Below, one piece after another: positions 15,385-24,454 of a stretch of 33,907 nt of DNA. Position 1 is the first letter of the stretch. Each line of letters opens with the position of its first letter. The DNA lies in NCBI GenBank assembly GCA_002433805.1, contig DJIW01000002.1:1238-35144 (forward strand). Direction: 5' to 3'. The position numbers were made by a program, and so were the translations under genes. The notes beneath the pieces were generated by a model. That model ran no database searches. It was not told the origin of the DNA and worked only from the letters and a program-made list of their open reading frames with translations. The stretch is from Competibacteraceae bacterium UBA6584 (GTDB taxonomy: Bacteria; Pseudomonadota; Gammaproteobacteria; Competibacterales; Competibacteraceae).

Positions 15385-15416
15385 GCGCAAATCTCGTCGT
15401 TGGCAAGGGTAGGCGA

Positions 15417-16520
15417 TTACCGCGTCAGGTTCCGGCGGTGCGAATGAACGCTCATCAGCATACCGAAGCCCGCCATGATCGTCACTAGGGAAGTACCCCC
15501 ATAGCTGAACAGCGGCAGCGGCAAACCCACCACCGGCAACAGGCCGGAGACCATCCCGGAATTGACGAAGGCGTAGATGAAAAAGATCAAGGTCAGACTG
15601 CCGGACAGCAGGCGGCCGTAGGTGTTCGGGGCGCGGGTGGCCATGTAAAGGCAGCGGGCGATGATGAAAAAATACATCGCCAACAACACGCATCCCCCGA
15701 CCAAGCCGAATTCCTCGGAAAAGGCGGCGAAGATAAAATCGGTCGAGCCTTCCGGCAAAAAATCCAGATGGGACTGGGTGCCGTTCAGCCAGCCCTTGCC
15801 GTAAATGCCGCCGGAGCCGATGGCGATCTTGGATTGGATGATATGGTAGCCCGTGCCCAGCGGGTCGCTTTCGGGGTCCAGAAAAGTCCACACCCGCTGG
15901 CGCTGGTAATCGTGCATCACGAAAGTCCAAAACAGCGGAACGACCGCCGCCAGCACGGCGGCCAGGCCGATGATGATAAACCAGTTCAATCCGGCCAAAA
16001 ACAGGGCGACCGCCCCGGCCCACCCCACCACCAGCGCCGTGCCCAAATCCGGCTGCTCGGCGATCAAGATGAAAGGGATAACGGTGATCAGCGCGCCCGC
16101 CAACAGCGGCAGCCAGCGCGGCGGCAGCGCCTTGTCGGCGAAAAACCACGCCATCATCATCGGCACGGCCAGCTTCATGATCTCCGAGGGTTGAAACCGC
16201 ACCACGCCCAAATCCAGCCAGCGTTGCGCGCCCTTGGAAATGTCGCCCACCACCATCACCGCCACCAGCAATAACAGCCCCGCCAGATAAAGCCAAGGCG
16301 ACCAGAACCGGATATGGCTCGGCGGGATTTGGGCCAGCACCAGCATGATGGCGAAGCCCAACCCCAACCGCATCGCCTGGCCGAGCACTAAATCCATGTT
16401 GCGCTGGCCGGCGCTGTAGAGCACCACCAAGCCCAAGCCCGACACCGCCAGCAGCCCCAGCAGTAACGGCCAATCCAGCTTGATCAGCCCCAGAACCCGG
16501 CGGCCGTTATTCCAGTCCAT
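15417..16520 (-). CDS. rodA: Peptidoglycan glycosyltransferase RodA (SEDS family)
   Basis: RodA polymerises lipid II into glycan strands for lateral wall growth, together with PBP2. The 367-residue polytopic protein has about ten membrane segments. SEDS hallmarks include GAQRWLDLGVVRFQPSEIMK (about 97-116), AEQPDLGTALV and the C-terminal GLPLPLFSYGGTSLV. The ATG at 16520 overlaps the end of mrdA by 14 bases, so synthesis of the polymerase and its transpeptidase partner is coupled. Also called mrdB. Confidence 0.98.
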   Translation of the reverse strand: MDWNNGRRVLGLIKLDWPLLLGLLAVSGLGLVVLYSAGQRNMDLVLGQAMRLGLGFAIMLVLAQIPPSHIRFWSPWLYLAGLLLLVAVMVVGDISKGAQRWLDLGVVRFQPSEIMKLAVPMMMAWFFADKALPPRWLPLLAGALITVIPFILIAEQPDLGTALVVGWAGAVALFLAGLNWFIIIGLAAVLAAVVPLFWTFVMHDYQRQRVWTFLDPESDPLGTGYHIIQSKIAIGSGGIYGKGWLNGTQSHLDFLPEGSTDFIFAAFSEEFGLVGGCVLLAMYFFIIARCLYMATRAPNTYGRLLSGSLTLIFFIYAFVNSGMVSGLLPVVGLPLPLFSYGGTSLVTIMAGFGMLMSVHSHRRNLTR

Positions 16521-18441
16521 CGCGCTGCACTTCCGGCACCAGCTTAAGCCCCGCGTCCAGTTTGTCGTCGTACTGATCGAGCAGATAGGCGTCCATCACC
16601 CTGCGGGCCAGCGGCGCGGCGGTGGCGCTGCCGCCGCCGCCGTGCTCGGCGATCACCGCCACGGCGATGCGGGGGTCCTCGACCGGCGCGAACGCCACGA
16701 ACAGCGCGTGATCCAGCAGGTGCTTGGCCAGCCGTCTGGCGTTGTAGCTCTGATTTTGACCCAGGGTAAACACTTGCGCGGTGCCGGTCTTGCCGGCGAT
16801 CCGGTAGCGCGGGCTTCTGATCTTGTGGGCGGTGCCGCCTTCCACCACGTGGATCATGCCGCCGATGATCGCATCCCAAAACCGGGGATTCTTGACCTCA
16901 ATGGTTCCCGCCGACCGAGGTTCCACCCGATTTTTGACTCGGGTGCCGGGATCTTCCGTGGCGTGGACCACGCGCGGTAAAAACACCTTGCCGTGCTGGG
17001 AAATGACGGCGGTGGAATGCGCCAGCTGCAACGGCGTGGCGAGGAAAAACCCCTGGCCGATGCCGGCGCTGACGGTATCGCCGGGGAACCAGTCTTGCTT
17101 GTGGACCTTCTGCTTCCATTGCGGGGAGGGCAACAGCGCCCCCTTTTCGCCGGGCAAATCGATTCCGGTCGGCCGGCCCAGGCTAAACTTGTCCAGAAAA
17201 GCCTTGGTCCGGTCGATGCCGAGCTTGACCGCCAAGTCGTAAAAATAAACGTCGCAAGACTGCGAGATCGCCCGATCCAGACTGACGGCGCCGTGGCCGC
17301 TGCGCTTCCAGTCGCGAAACTTGCGGCTCGCGCCCGGCAAGCGATACACCCCGGCGCAAAACACCCCGCTGGCGCGGTTGACGACCCCGTACTGCAAGCC
17401 CGTCAGCGCCATCAGCGGCTTGATGGTGGAACCGGGCGGATAAACGCCACGCAAGGCGCGGTTGAGCAGCGGCCGGTCCTTGGAGGTGTTGAGCTTCCGA
17501 TAAGCGGAAAACTCGATCCCGTTGACGAAGGGATTGGGGTCGTAAACCGGCTGGCTGGCCAGGGCCAGCACTTCGCCGTTGCGGGGATCGATGGCCACGA
17601 TGGCGCCGTTGTGGCCTTCCAGCGCCTTCTCGGCCACCGCTTGCAAGCGTATGTCGAGGCTGAGGTGAAGATGCTGTCCGGGCGTCGGCGCGGTGCGGTT
17701 CAACACCCGCAGCGGACGGCCCTCGGCGTTGGTTTCCACCTGTTCGTAACCGGCCCGCCCGCGCAATAGGTCCTCGTAAGAACGCTCGACGCCGGTCTTG
17801 CCGATGTGGGTGCTGCCGCTGTATTGGCCGGGGTCCAGCTTGCTCATCTCCGTTTCGTCGATCCGTCCGACGTAGCCGATGGCGTGCACGCCGAGCGATT
17901 TGACCAGATAGCGGCGGGGCAGGTCGGCCTTGATATCGACGCCGGGCAACCGATACAAATCGATGGCCAACAGCGCGATTTCGTCGTCGGTCAACTGAAA
18001 GCGCAGCGGGACGCCGGTATAGGGCGGGGTGCGCCGGGCCAGCTTGCGGAACCGGTCGACATCGAGGTCCGACAGCGCGATGCGGCTTTTGATCACCGCC
18101 AGCGTACCCTCTAAATCCCGGGTTTGATCCGGCGTGACCTCAAGGTGATAGGAGGCGAGATTGTCGGCCAGCAATACCCCCCGGCGGTCGTAGATGAAAC
18201 CTCGGGTCGGCGGCAGGGGCTGAATGCGGACCCGATTGCTTTCGGACAGGGTCGTGAACCGGTCGTGGTTGAGCACCTGGAGATAGACCAGCCGGCCCGA
18301 GACCGCCAGCAACCCCACGAACACCGCGCACACCATGATCAGGACCCGCCGGAAAAACAGCTCGCTCTCGGCGGTGTTGTCCTTCTCCCGGACCAGCAAT
18401 CTATCCAGCGGCGGTCTGGCCGCCGCGCCCCACCGATTCAT
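16507..18441 (-). CDS. mrdA: Penicillin-binding protein 2 (elongasome transpeptidase)
   Basis: PBP2 cross-links peptidoglycan during cell elongation and activates RodA. The 644-residue class B PBP has one N-terminal membrane anchor (about 31-53) and a pedestal domain containing PTRGFIYDRRGVLLADN (78-94). The transpeptidase domain has Ser338-x-x-Lys341 (STIK), Ser395-Cys-Asp397 and Lys551-Thr-Gly. Asp in place of Asn in the SxN motif is normal for PBP2 and several class B enzymes. It starts 23 bases after mreD and overlaps rodA by 14 bases. No insertion or truncation is seen. Confidence 0.98.
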   Translation of the reverse strand: MNRWGAAARPPLDRLLVREKDNTAESELFFRRVLIMVCAVFVGLLAVSGRLVYLQVLNHDRFTTLSESNRVRIQPLPPTRGFIYDRRGVLLADNLASYHLEVTPDQTRDLEGTLAVIKSRIALSDLDVDRFRKLARRTPPYTGVPLRFQLTDDEIALLAIDLYRLPGVDIKADLPRRYLVKSLGVHAIGYVGRIDETEMSKLDPGQYSGSTHIGKTGVERSYEDLLRGRAGYEQVETNAEGRPLRVLNRTAPTPGQHLHLSLDIRLQAVAEKALEGHNGAIVAIDPRNGEVLALASQPVYDPNPFVNGIEFSAYRKLNTSKDRPLLNRALRGVYPPGSTIKPLMALTGLQYGVVNRASGVFCAGVYRLPGASRKFRDWKRSGHGAVSLDRAISQSCDVYFYDLAVKLGIDRTKAFLDKFSLGRPTGIDLPGEKGALLPSPQWKQKVHKQDWFPGDTVSAGIGQGFFLATPLQLAHSTAVISQHGKVFLPRVVHATEDPGTRVKNRVEPRSAGTIEVKNPRFWDAIIGGMIHVVEGGTAHKIRSPRYRIAGKTGTAQVFTLGQNQSYNARRLAKHLLDHALFVAFAPVEDPRIAVAVIAEHGGGGSATAAPLARRVMDAYLLDQYDDKLDAGLKLVPEVQRDGLE

Positions 18442-18464
18442 GCCGGCTCACCGCGCTTTTGCGT

Positions 18465-18953
18465 TCAACTGATCTCAAAATACCGGCGCACGTCGCGCAG
18501 GATGACGAACAGCAACGGCCAACACGCCATCCCGCCCAAGGCCGGAGCCAAATACCACCAATTCTTCGGCGGATAGCCGATGACGCCGCTGATCCAGAAT
18601 ACCAGAATCTGTTTGACCAGCAGGAACAGCAAGATGCTAAAGGTCTGCTGCCAAAGCGGCGCCGCCCGAATGCGGCGGTAAGTTTGGGAGGTCAGGTACG
18701 CCACGGCCGCGAAGGCTAGCGCGTGCTGGCCCAGCAGCGCGCCGCGGCCCACATCCAGCAACAAGCCGACCAGCCAGCCGGTCCCGAGGCCGACCCGATG
18801 CGGCAGCGCCATGGTCCAATAGATCAACACCATCGCCGCCCAATCGGGACGAAACCGCTCCAAGCCGCCCGGCCAAGGAATCCCGCCCAACAAGAACGCC
18901 GCCACGAAGCTGAGCGCGATCACCCAACCGCCCGCGCGCGGCGCGGCCGTCAT
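18465..18953 (-). CDS. mreD: Rod shape-determining protein MreD
   Basis: MreD is the small inner-membrane partner of MreC in the elongasome. The 162-residue protein has about five hydrophobic segments. The family features are GLERFRPDWAAMVLIYWTMA (about 30-49) and the conserved GWLVGLLLDVGRGALLGQHA (about 59-78). The start ATG overlaps the mreC stop as ATGA (18950-18953). It lies between mreC and mrdA in the standard order. Confidence 0.96.
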   Translation of the reverse strand: MTAAPRAGGWVIALSFVAAFLLGGIPWPGGLERFRPDWAAMVLIYWTMALPHRVGLGTGWLVGLLLDVGRGALLGQHALAFAAVAYLTSQTYRRIRAAPLWQQTFSILLFLLVKQILVFWISGVIGYPPKNWWYLAPALGGMACWPLLFVILRDVRRYFEIS

Positions 18954-19921
18954 GACGGTCGCGCCGCGCCGGGCGTGGAGACTTTCGGAGCGGGTTCTTT
19001 CGGTTTCGGGACCGGCGGTTGCTCCTTCGCGCCCGGCGCCGGCTCCTTGAGGCTCGGAGCGGGCTCAAGCGTGTCGGGGTTGCCTTCCAGCAGCAGGACT
19101 TCCCGAATTCGATCCAGTTGCGCGACGGGTTTGGCCACGATATTGGCGAAGGGGCTACCGGGATCGAAGGCCACCTTGATGATCGTGCCCACCGGATAAC
19201 CGCGCGGGAACCGCCCCCCCAAACCGGACGTCACCAACAGATCGCCGACTTTCACATCCCCGTTATTGGGGATGTGCGGCAAGCGCAGCTCCTGAAAATT
19301 ACCGGTGCCGAGCGCCAGGGTGCGGACTCCGGTGCGGTTGATCTGAACCGGCAGCGCGTGGTTGGCGTCGGTGATCAGGATCGCCGTCGAGGTCAGGGGC
19401 TCGGTTTGAATGATCTGACCGGCGATGCCGTTTTGATCGAGCAACGGCTGGCCGACGTAGACCCCGTGCTGGCGTCCGCGGTTGAGCAAAATATGATGCC
19501 GGTAAAGATCGAAGTCCACCGCCAGCATTTCAGCGACCAACACCCGTTCCGACATGTTGACCGTGGATTCCAGCAGCGACCGCAACCGACGATTTTCCGC
19601 TTCCAAAATAGTCAGTTTCTGTAATTGAACGTTAAAAAAAAGCTGTTTTTCCCGCAGCCGGGCGTTTTCTTCCAACAGCGCCCCGCGCCCGGAGAGATTT
19701 TCAGTGAGCCAGAGCTTGGTTTCGCCGGGCATTCTCATCAAATAATGCAGCGGATAAATCGCGGTTCCCAACCCGTCGCGCAAGCCGCCCAAATAACGGA
19801 AGCGATGGTCCACCGTCATCATGATGATGGAGAGCATCACCCAAAAACCAAGCTGCAAGATCGCCGTGGGATTGAGCTTGAACAAGTCTTGAGTACGCTT
19901 GCTAGGGGTGAGCGCGGACAA
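18950..19921 (-). CDS. mreC: Rod shape-determining protein MreC
   Basis: MreC is a bitopic inner-membrane protein that activates PBP2/RodA from the periplasm. The 323-residue protein has one membrane segment (about 20-38), then a coiled coil (ENARLREKQLFFNVQLQKL, near 85-103), then the two beta-barrel domains typical of MreC, with GVYVGQPLLDQNGIAGQII (about 151-169) and GDLLVTSGLGGRFPRGYPVG (about 225-244). A C-terminal tail of about 45 residues is rich in Lys-Glu-Pro-Ala repeats and probably disordered. The frame starts with TTG at 19921, three bases after the mreB stop. No clear ribosome-binding site is visible, so the exact start is uncertain, but the membrane segment must be included. Confidence 0.95.
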   Translation of the reverse strand: MSALTPSKRTQDLFKLNPTAILQLGFWVMLSIIMMTVDHRFRYLGGLRDGLGTAIYPLHYLMRMPGETKLWLTENLSGRGALLEENARLREKQLFFNVQLQKLTILEAENRRLRSLLESTVNMSERVLVAEMLAVDFDLYRHHILLNRGRQHGVYVGQPLLDQNGIAGQIIQTEPLTSTAILITDANHALPVQINRTGVRTLALGTGNFQELRLPHIPNNGDVKVGDLLVTSGLGGRFPRGYPVGTIIKVAFDPGSPFANIVAKPVAQLDRIREVLLLEGNPDTLEPAPSLKEPAPGAKEQPPVPKPKEPAPKVSTPGAARPS

Positions 19922-19924
19922 CGG

Positions 19925-20974
19925 CTATTCGATGGCGAAGGCGTCGATGGCGCGCTCGTCCTTGGCGATCAGTTCCAGCACCCGACCGCCGCCTCGGGCC
20001 ACGCAGGTCAACGGATCGTCGGCGATGACCACGTTGAGGCCGGTCTCCTCGATCAGCAGCTTGTCGATATCGCGCATCAGCGCGCCGCCGCCGGTGAGCA
20101 CGATGCCGCGCTCGGCCACATCGGCCGCCAGTTCCGGCGGAGTCGCCTCCAGCGCCATCTTCACCGAACCGATGATGCCGGAAAGCGGCTCTTGCAAGGC
20201 TTCCAGGATCTCGTTGCTGTTGAGGGTGAAGCTGCGGGGGACGCCCTCGGCCAGATTGCGGCCCTTGATTTCGATTTCCAGAACCTCGCTGCTGGGATAG
20301 GCGCTGCCGATTTCATGCTTGATTTTCTCGGCGGTCGGCTCGCCGATCAGCACGCCGAAGTTGCGGCGCACGTAGTTGATGATGGCGTCGTCGAAACGGT
20401 CGCCGCCGACCCGCACCGCGCCGGCGTAGACAATGCCGTTGAGCGAAATCACCGCGACTTCCGAGGTGCCGCCGCCGATGTCCAACACCATCGCCCCGCG
20501 CGCTTCCTCGACCGGAATGCCCGCGCCGATGGCCGCCGCCATCGGTTCGGGAATCAAGTAGACCACCCGCGCCCCGGCGCCCATCGCCGACTCCCGGATC
20601 GCCCGCCGTTCGACCTGGGTCGACCCGCAGGGCACGCTGATCAACACCCGGGGACTGGGGTTGAAAAATTTGCGGGAATGGACCTTGCGGATGAAATGCT
20701 GGAGCATCTTCTCGGTCACGGTGAAGTCGGCGATCACGCCGTCCTTCATCGGGCGGATCGTGGACACGTTGTTGGGCGTGCGGCCCAACATCCGCTTGGC
20801 GTCCGTGCCCACCGCCGAGATCGTGCGGATGCCCCTGACCGGATCTTGATTGATGGCGACCACCGACGGCTCGTTGAGAACGATGCCGGCCCCCTTCACG
20901 TAAATCAACGTATTAGCGGTTCCCAGATCGATCGAAAGATCGTTGGAAAACTTGCCGCGCAACCATTTGAACAT
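19925..20974 (-). CDS. mreB: Rod shape-determining protein MreB (bacterial actin)
   Basis: MreB is the actin homologue that polymerises under the inner membrane and directs lateral wall synthesis. The 349-residue protein shows the actin-fold nucleotide motifs: phosphate 1 LGTANTLIYVKG (about 18-29), phosphate 2 VLDIGGGTSEVAVISLNG (about 163-180) and adenosine LTGGGALMRD (about 291-300). The N-terminal MFKWLRGKFSNDLSIDLG includes a short amphipathic membrane-targeting stretch. It is the first gene of the minus-strand elongasome cluster and is divergent from gatC. Length and motifs are fully typical. Confidence 0.98.
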   Translation of the reverse strand: MFKWLRGKFSNDLSIDLGTANTLIYVKGAGIVLNEPSVVAINQDPVRGIRTISAVGTDAKRMLGRTPNNVSTIRPMKDGVIADFTVTEKMLQHFIRKVHSRKFFNPSPRVLISVPCGSTQVERRAIRESAMGAGARVVYLIPEPMAAAIGAGIPVEEARGAMVLDIGGGTSEVAVISLNGIVYAGAVRVGGDRFDDAIINYVRRNFGVLIGEPTAEKIKHEIGSAYPSSEVLEIEIKGRNLAEGVPRSFTLNSNEILEALQEPLSGIIGSVKMALEATPPELAADVAERGIVLTGGGALMRDIDKLLIEETGLNVVIADDPLTCVARGGGRVLELIAKDERAIDAFAIE

Positions 20975-21093
20975 GTTATTAAACTACCTGTTTGCCCAAA
21001 AGCGGCTAATGCTAGCAAGCAGGGGCGTTAGGAGCAAGCCGGTAAATATGGTAGGGTTACGCGCTTGTTTCCGTTGCAAGGAGAAGGTAGACG
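20975..21093. promoter_or_regulatory. Divergent mreB/gatC control region
   Basis: These 119 bases separate the start codons of two diverging operons and must hold both promoters. For gatC there is an excellent ribosome-binding site, AAGGAGAAGG (21078-21087), seven bases before the ATG. No convincing -35/-10 pair stands out on either strand; the best minus-strand candidate (TTGCTC, 17 bases, TAGCAT) is weak. Confidence 0.5.
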
Positions 21094-21381
21094 ATGTCCT
21101 TGGGACCCGCCGAAGTCGCCAAAATCGCCCTTTTGGCGCGCCTGGCCATCCGCGAACAGGATGCGCCGGCCTACGCCCGCGACCTGTCCGCCATCCTGGA
21201 GTTGGTGGCGCGGATGAACGCCGCCGACACCGCCGGCGTCGCGCCGATGGCCCATCCGCTGGATATGGCGCAACGCCTGCGCGCCGACGAAGTCTCCGAA
21301 CCGGACCAGCGCGAGCGCTTCCAAACGATCGCCCCCCGCGTCGAGGCCGGTTTGTATCTGGTCCCCAAGGTCATCGAATAA
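21094..21381 (+). CDS. gatC: Asp-tRNA(Asn)/Glu-tRNA(Gln) amidotransferase subunit C
   Basis: GatC is the small subunit that wraps around GatA and GatB and stabilises the amidotransferase. The 95-residue protein has the family pattern: VAKIALLARLAI (8-19), DLSAILELVARMNAADTAGVAPMAHP (30-55) and the C-terminal LVPKVIE. It has a strong AAGGAGAAGG ribosome-binding site and starts the gatCAB operon. A complete gatCAB implies that the organism makes Gln-tRNA(Gln), Asn-tRNA(Asn), or both, by transamidation; which one depends on glnS and asnS, which are not in the window. Confidence 0.97.
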   Translation: MSLGPAEVAKIALLARLAIREQDAPAYARDLSAILELVARMNAADTAGVAPMAHPLDMAQRLRADEVSEPDQRERFQTIAPRVEAGLYLVPKVIE

Positions 21382-21396
21382 CTTGTTTTTACCGCC

Positions 21397-22851
21397 ATGC
21401 ACGATCAGACGATTGCCCGATTGAGCGCCGGGCTCGCCGCCGGCGAGTTCAGCAGCGAAGAATTGACCCGCGTTTTCCTGGATCGAATCGAACGATTCAA
21501 TCCGGGGCTGAACGCTTTTATTACGGTGACCGAGGAATCCGCCCTGGCCCAGGCCCGCGCCGCCGACCAGCGCCGCCGGCGCGGCGAAGCAGGGCCGCTG
21601 ACCGGCGTGCCCATCGCCCAAAAAGATATTTTTTGCACCGACGGCGTGCGCACCTCGTGCGGGTCGCGGATGCTGGATCGCTTCATCGCTCCTTACAACG
21701 CGACGGTGGTTGAAAAGTTGAACGCCGCCGGCGCGGTCATGCTGGGCAAGACCAACATGGACGAGTTCGCCATGGGCTCGTCCAACGAAACCAGTTTCTA
21801 CGGGCCGGTGCGCAATCCCTGGGATCTGGACGCGGTGCCGGGCGGCTCCTCCGGCGGCTCCGCCGCCGCCGTGGCCGCGCGGCTGACGCCGGGAGCGACC
21901 GGCACCGACACCGGCGGCTCGATCCGCCAGCCCGCCGCGCTGTGCGGCATCACCGGCATCAAGCCGACCTACGGCCGGGTATCGCGCTGGGGGATGATCG
22001 CCTACGCCTCCAGCCTCGATCAGGGCGGGCCGATGGCGCGCACCGCCGAGGATTGCGCCTGGCTGCTGGGGACCATGGCGGGCTTCGACCCGCGCGATTC
22101 CACCAGCGCGGACCGCCCGGTGCCCGATTACGCCGCCGCGCTCGACCGACCGCTGGAGGGCTTGAAAATCGGCCTGCCCGAGGAATATTTCGGCGAAGGG
22201 CTCGATAGCGCCGTCGCCCGCGCCGTCGATGCCGCCATCGCCGAGTATCGGACCTTGGGCGCGAAAATCCTTGAAGTGAGCCTGCCCAACAGCCGTTTGG
22301 CGGTGCCCGCCTATTACGTGATCGCGCCGGCGGAATGCTCCTCCAACCTGGCGCGCTTCGACGGGGTGCGCTACGGCCACCGCTGCGAGCAACCCAAGGA
22401 TTTGCTGGACTTGTACACCCGCTCGCGCGCCGAGGGTTTCGGGGCCGAAGTCACCCGCCGGATTTTGGTCGGCACCTTCGCGCTGTCGGCCGGCTATTAC
22501 GACGCCTATTATCTGAAGGCGCAGCAGATCCGACGCCTGATCAGCGACGATTTCCAGCGCGCGTTCGAGCAAGTCGATCTGATCGCGGGGCCGACCTCGC
22601 CGACCGTGGCCTTCAATCTGGGCGAGAAAACGGACGATCCGATCACCATGTATCTGTCGGACATCTACACCATCGCGGTCAATCTGGCCGGACTGCCGGG
22701 GCTGTCGTTGCCGGTCGGCTTCGTCGGCCAGCGCCCGGCCGGCTTGCAGTTGATCGGGAATTATTTCGCCGAGGACCGCTTGTTAAACGCGGCCCACCGC
22801 TACCAGCAAGCCACCGACTGGCACGCCCGCGCGCCGGTCGCGTTCGCCTGA
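21397..22851 (+). CDS. gatA: Asp-tRNA(Asn)/Glu-tRNA(Gln) amidotransferase subunit A
   Basis: GatA is the amidase subunit that releases ammonia from glutamine and channels it to GatB. The 484-residue protein has the amidase-signature triad: Lys76 in PIAQKDIF, the cis-Ser Ser151 in GGSSGGSAAA, and nucleophile Ser175 in DTGGSIRQPAALCG. It starts 15 bases after the gatC stop and is followed 31 bases later by gatB. Length and motifs are typical. Confidence 0.98.
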   Translation: MHDQTIARLSAGLAAGEFSSEELTRVFLDRIERFNPGLNAFITVTEESALAQARAADQRRRRGEAGPLTGVPIAQKDIFCTDGVRTSCGSRMLDRFIAPYNATVVEKLNAAGAVMLGKTNMDEFAMGSSNETSFYGPVRNPWDLDAVPGGSSGGSAAAVAARLTPGATGTDTGGSIRQPAALCGITGIKPTYGRVSRWGMIAYASSLDQGGPMARTAEDCAWLLGTMAGFDPRDSTSADRPVPDYAAALDRPLEGLKIGLPEEYFGEGLDSAVARAVDAAIAEYRTLGAKILEVSLPNSRLAVPAYYVIAPAECSSNLARFDGVRYGHRCEQPKDLLDLYTRSRAEGFGAEVTRRILVGTFALSAGYYDAYYLKAQQIRRLISDDFQRAFEQVDLIAGPTSPTVAFNLGEKTDDPITMYLSDIYTIAVNLAGLPGLSLPVGFVGQRPAGLQLIGNYFAEDRLLNAAHRYQQATDWHARAPVAFA

Positions 22852-22882
22852 CGTTCACTCATTGTTGCCAAGGTTTTGACGG

Positions 22883-24319
22883 ATGGAATGGGAAACGGTC
22901 ATCGGGCTGGAAATCCACGCCCAACTCGCCACCAACAGCAAGATTTTCTCCGGGGCCTCCACCGCTTACGGCGCGCAGCCCAACACCCAGGCCTGCGCCA
23001 TCGACCTCGGCCTGCCGGGCGTGCTGCCGGTGTTGAATTGCGAGGCGGCGCGGATGGCGGTCATCTTCGGCCTGGCCGTCGACGCCGGAATCGCCCGGCG
23101 CTCGGTGTTCGCCCGCAAGAATTATTTTTATCCCGACCTGCCCAAGGGCTACCAGATCAGCCAATACGAACTGCCTATCGTGCACAGGGGTCAGTTGACC
23201 ATCGACTTGGAAGGCGGCGCGACCAAGGTCATCGGCATCACCCGCGCCCATCTGGAGGAGGACGCCGGCAAGTCGCTGCACGAGGATTTTCAAGGTTCCT
23301 CGGGGATCGACCTCAACCGGGCCGGCACCCCGCTGCTGGAAATCGTCTCCGAGCCGGATTTGCGTTCGGCCAAGGAGGCGGTGACCTACATGAAGAAGCT
23401 GCACCAGCTGGTGGTCTATCTCGGCATCTGCGACGGCAACATGCAGGAAGGCTCGTTCCGCTGCGACGCCAACGTTTCGGTGCGACGCCAGGGCGACCCC
23501 AAACTGGGCACCCGCGCCGAAATCAAGAACCTCAATTCCTTCCGCTTCGTCGAACGGGCCATCGAATTTGAAATCGAGCGGCAGATCGAGCTGATCGAAT
23601 CGGGCGGCAAGGTGGCGCAGGAAACCCGGCTGTACGATCCGGACCAGGGCGAAACCCGCTCGATGCGCGGCAAGGAGGAAGCTAACGATTACCGCTACTT
23701 CCCCGACCCGGACCTGTTGCCGCTGCTCATCGACGAGGCGTTCATCGCCACCGTCCGCGACAGCCTGCCGGAATTGCCGGACGCCAAGAAGCAGCGCTTC
23801 ATCACCCAATACGGCTTGTCGAGCTACGACGCCGCGGTGCTCACCACCAGCCGCGCGCTGGGCGATTACTACGAAGCGACGGTCGCGGCCCTGGGCGGCG
23901 AACCGAAACTGTGCGCCAACTGGGTGATGGGCGATCTCTCGGCCCTGCTGAACAAGGACAATCGGGACATCGCCGACAGCCCGGTCAGCCCGGCGCAACT
24001 GGCGGGTCTGTTGCGGCGGATTCAGGATCGGACCATCTCCGGTAAAATCGCCAAGGACGTGTTTGAGGCCCTATGGGCCGGCGAGGGCGAAACCGACGCC
24101 ATCATCGAGCGGCGCGGGCTCAAACAGATTACCGATACTTCGGCAATCGAGCAGGTGATCGACGAGGTCATCGCCGCCAATCCCGAACAACTGGCGCAGT
24201 ACCGCGCCGGCAAAGACAAGTTGTTCGCCTTCTTCGTCGGCCAAGTGATGAAAGCGTCCAAGGGCAAGGCCAACCCGCAGCAGGTGAACGAGAGCCTGGA
24301 GCGCAAGCTGAAAAATTGA
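22883..24319 (+). CDS. gatB: Asp-tRNA(Asn)/Glu-tRNA(Gln) amidotransferase subunit B
   Basis: GatB activates the misacylated Glu or Asp on tRNA with ATP and transfers ammonia to it. The 478-residue protein begins with the family signature WETVIGLEIHAQLATNSKIF (3-22). It contains GLPGVLPVLN, RKNYFYPDLPKGYQISQYE (about 75-93) and the GNMQEGSFRCDANVSVR signature. It ends with the helical tail/YqeY-like domain, FFVGQVMKASKGKANPQQVN. AAGG about ten bases before the ATG is a plausible ribosome-binding site. The 135 bases after the stop contain a T-run at about 24377 without a clear stem, so no terminator is called there. Confidence 0.98.
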   Translation: MEWETVIGLEIHAQLATNSKIFSGASTAYGAQPNTQACAIDLGLPGVLPVLNCEAARMAVIFGLAVDAGIARRSVFARKNYFYPDLPKGYQISQYELPIVHRGQLTIDLEGGATKVIGITRAHLEEDAGKSLHEDFQGSSGIDLNRAGTPLLEIVSEPDLRSAKEAVTYMKKLHQLVVYLGICDGNMQEGSFRCDANVSVRRQGDPKLGTRAEIKNLNSFRFVERAIEFEIERQIELIESGGKVAQETRLYDPDQGETRSMRGKEEANDYRYFPDPDLLPLLIDEAFIATVRDSLPELPDAKKQRFITQYGLSSYDAAVLTTSRALGDYYEATVAALGGEPKLCANWVMGDLSALLNKDNRDIADSPVSPAQLAGLLRRIQDRTISGKIAKDVFEALWAGEGETDAIIERRGLKQITDTSAIEQVIDEVIAANPEQLAQYRAGKDKLFAFFVGQVMKASKGKANPQQVNESLERKLKN

Positions 24320-24454
24320 GCGGGCGACGAGGCCGACCCGCGTCGTTTCCAGCGGTTTAGAGACGTGGCGATGCGTTTTTTTAATGAGGCGGGGCCGGTT
24401 GATCCCGAAATTCTCAAATCTCCACCCGACGGTTGAACCTCTCCCGATCCGCTT

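Noticed and set aside
15385..16473. Upstream extension of the mltB frame across rodA
   Set aside because: The lipoprotein signal at 15384 marks the true start, and rodA occupies the DNA in another frame; the extension is Gly/Arg-rich noise.
19625..21031. 468-codon plus-strand open frame antisense to mreB and mreC
   Set aside because: It lies opposite two certain genes, has His/Asp/Gln-rich sequence typical of GC-rich antisense frames, and contains no motif.
21028..22572. 514-codon minus-strand open frame opposite gatC and gatA
   Set aside because: Antisense shadow of gatA caused by GC-biased third positions; low-complexity Gly/Ala/Arg/His sequence without a domain.
24320..24454. Terminator between gatB and hslO
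   Set aside because: A seven-T run is present near 24377, but no convincing stem precedes it; short CGACG/CGTCG arms at 24325-24345 are weak and not followed by a T-tract.
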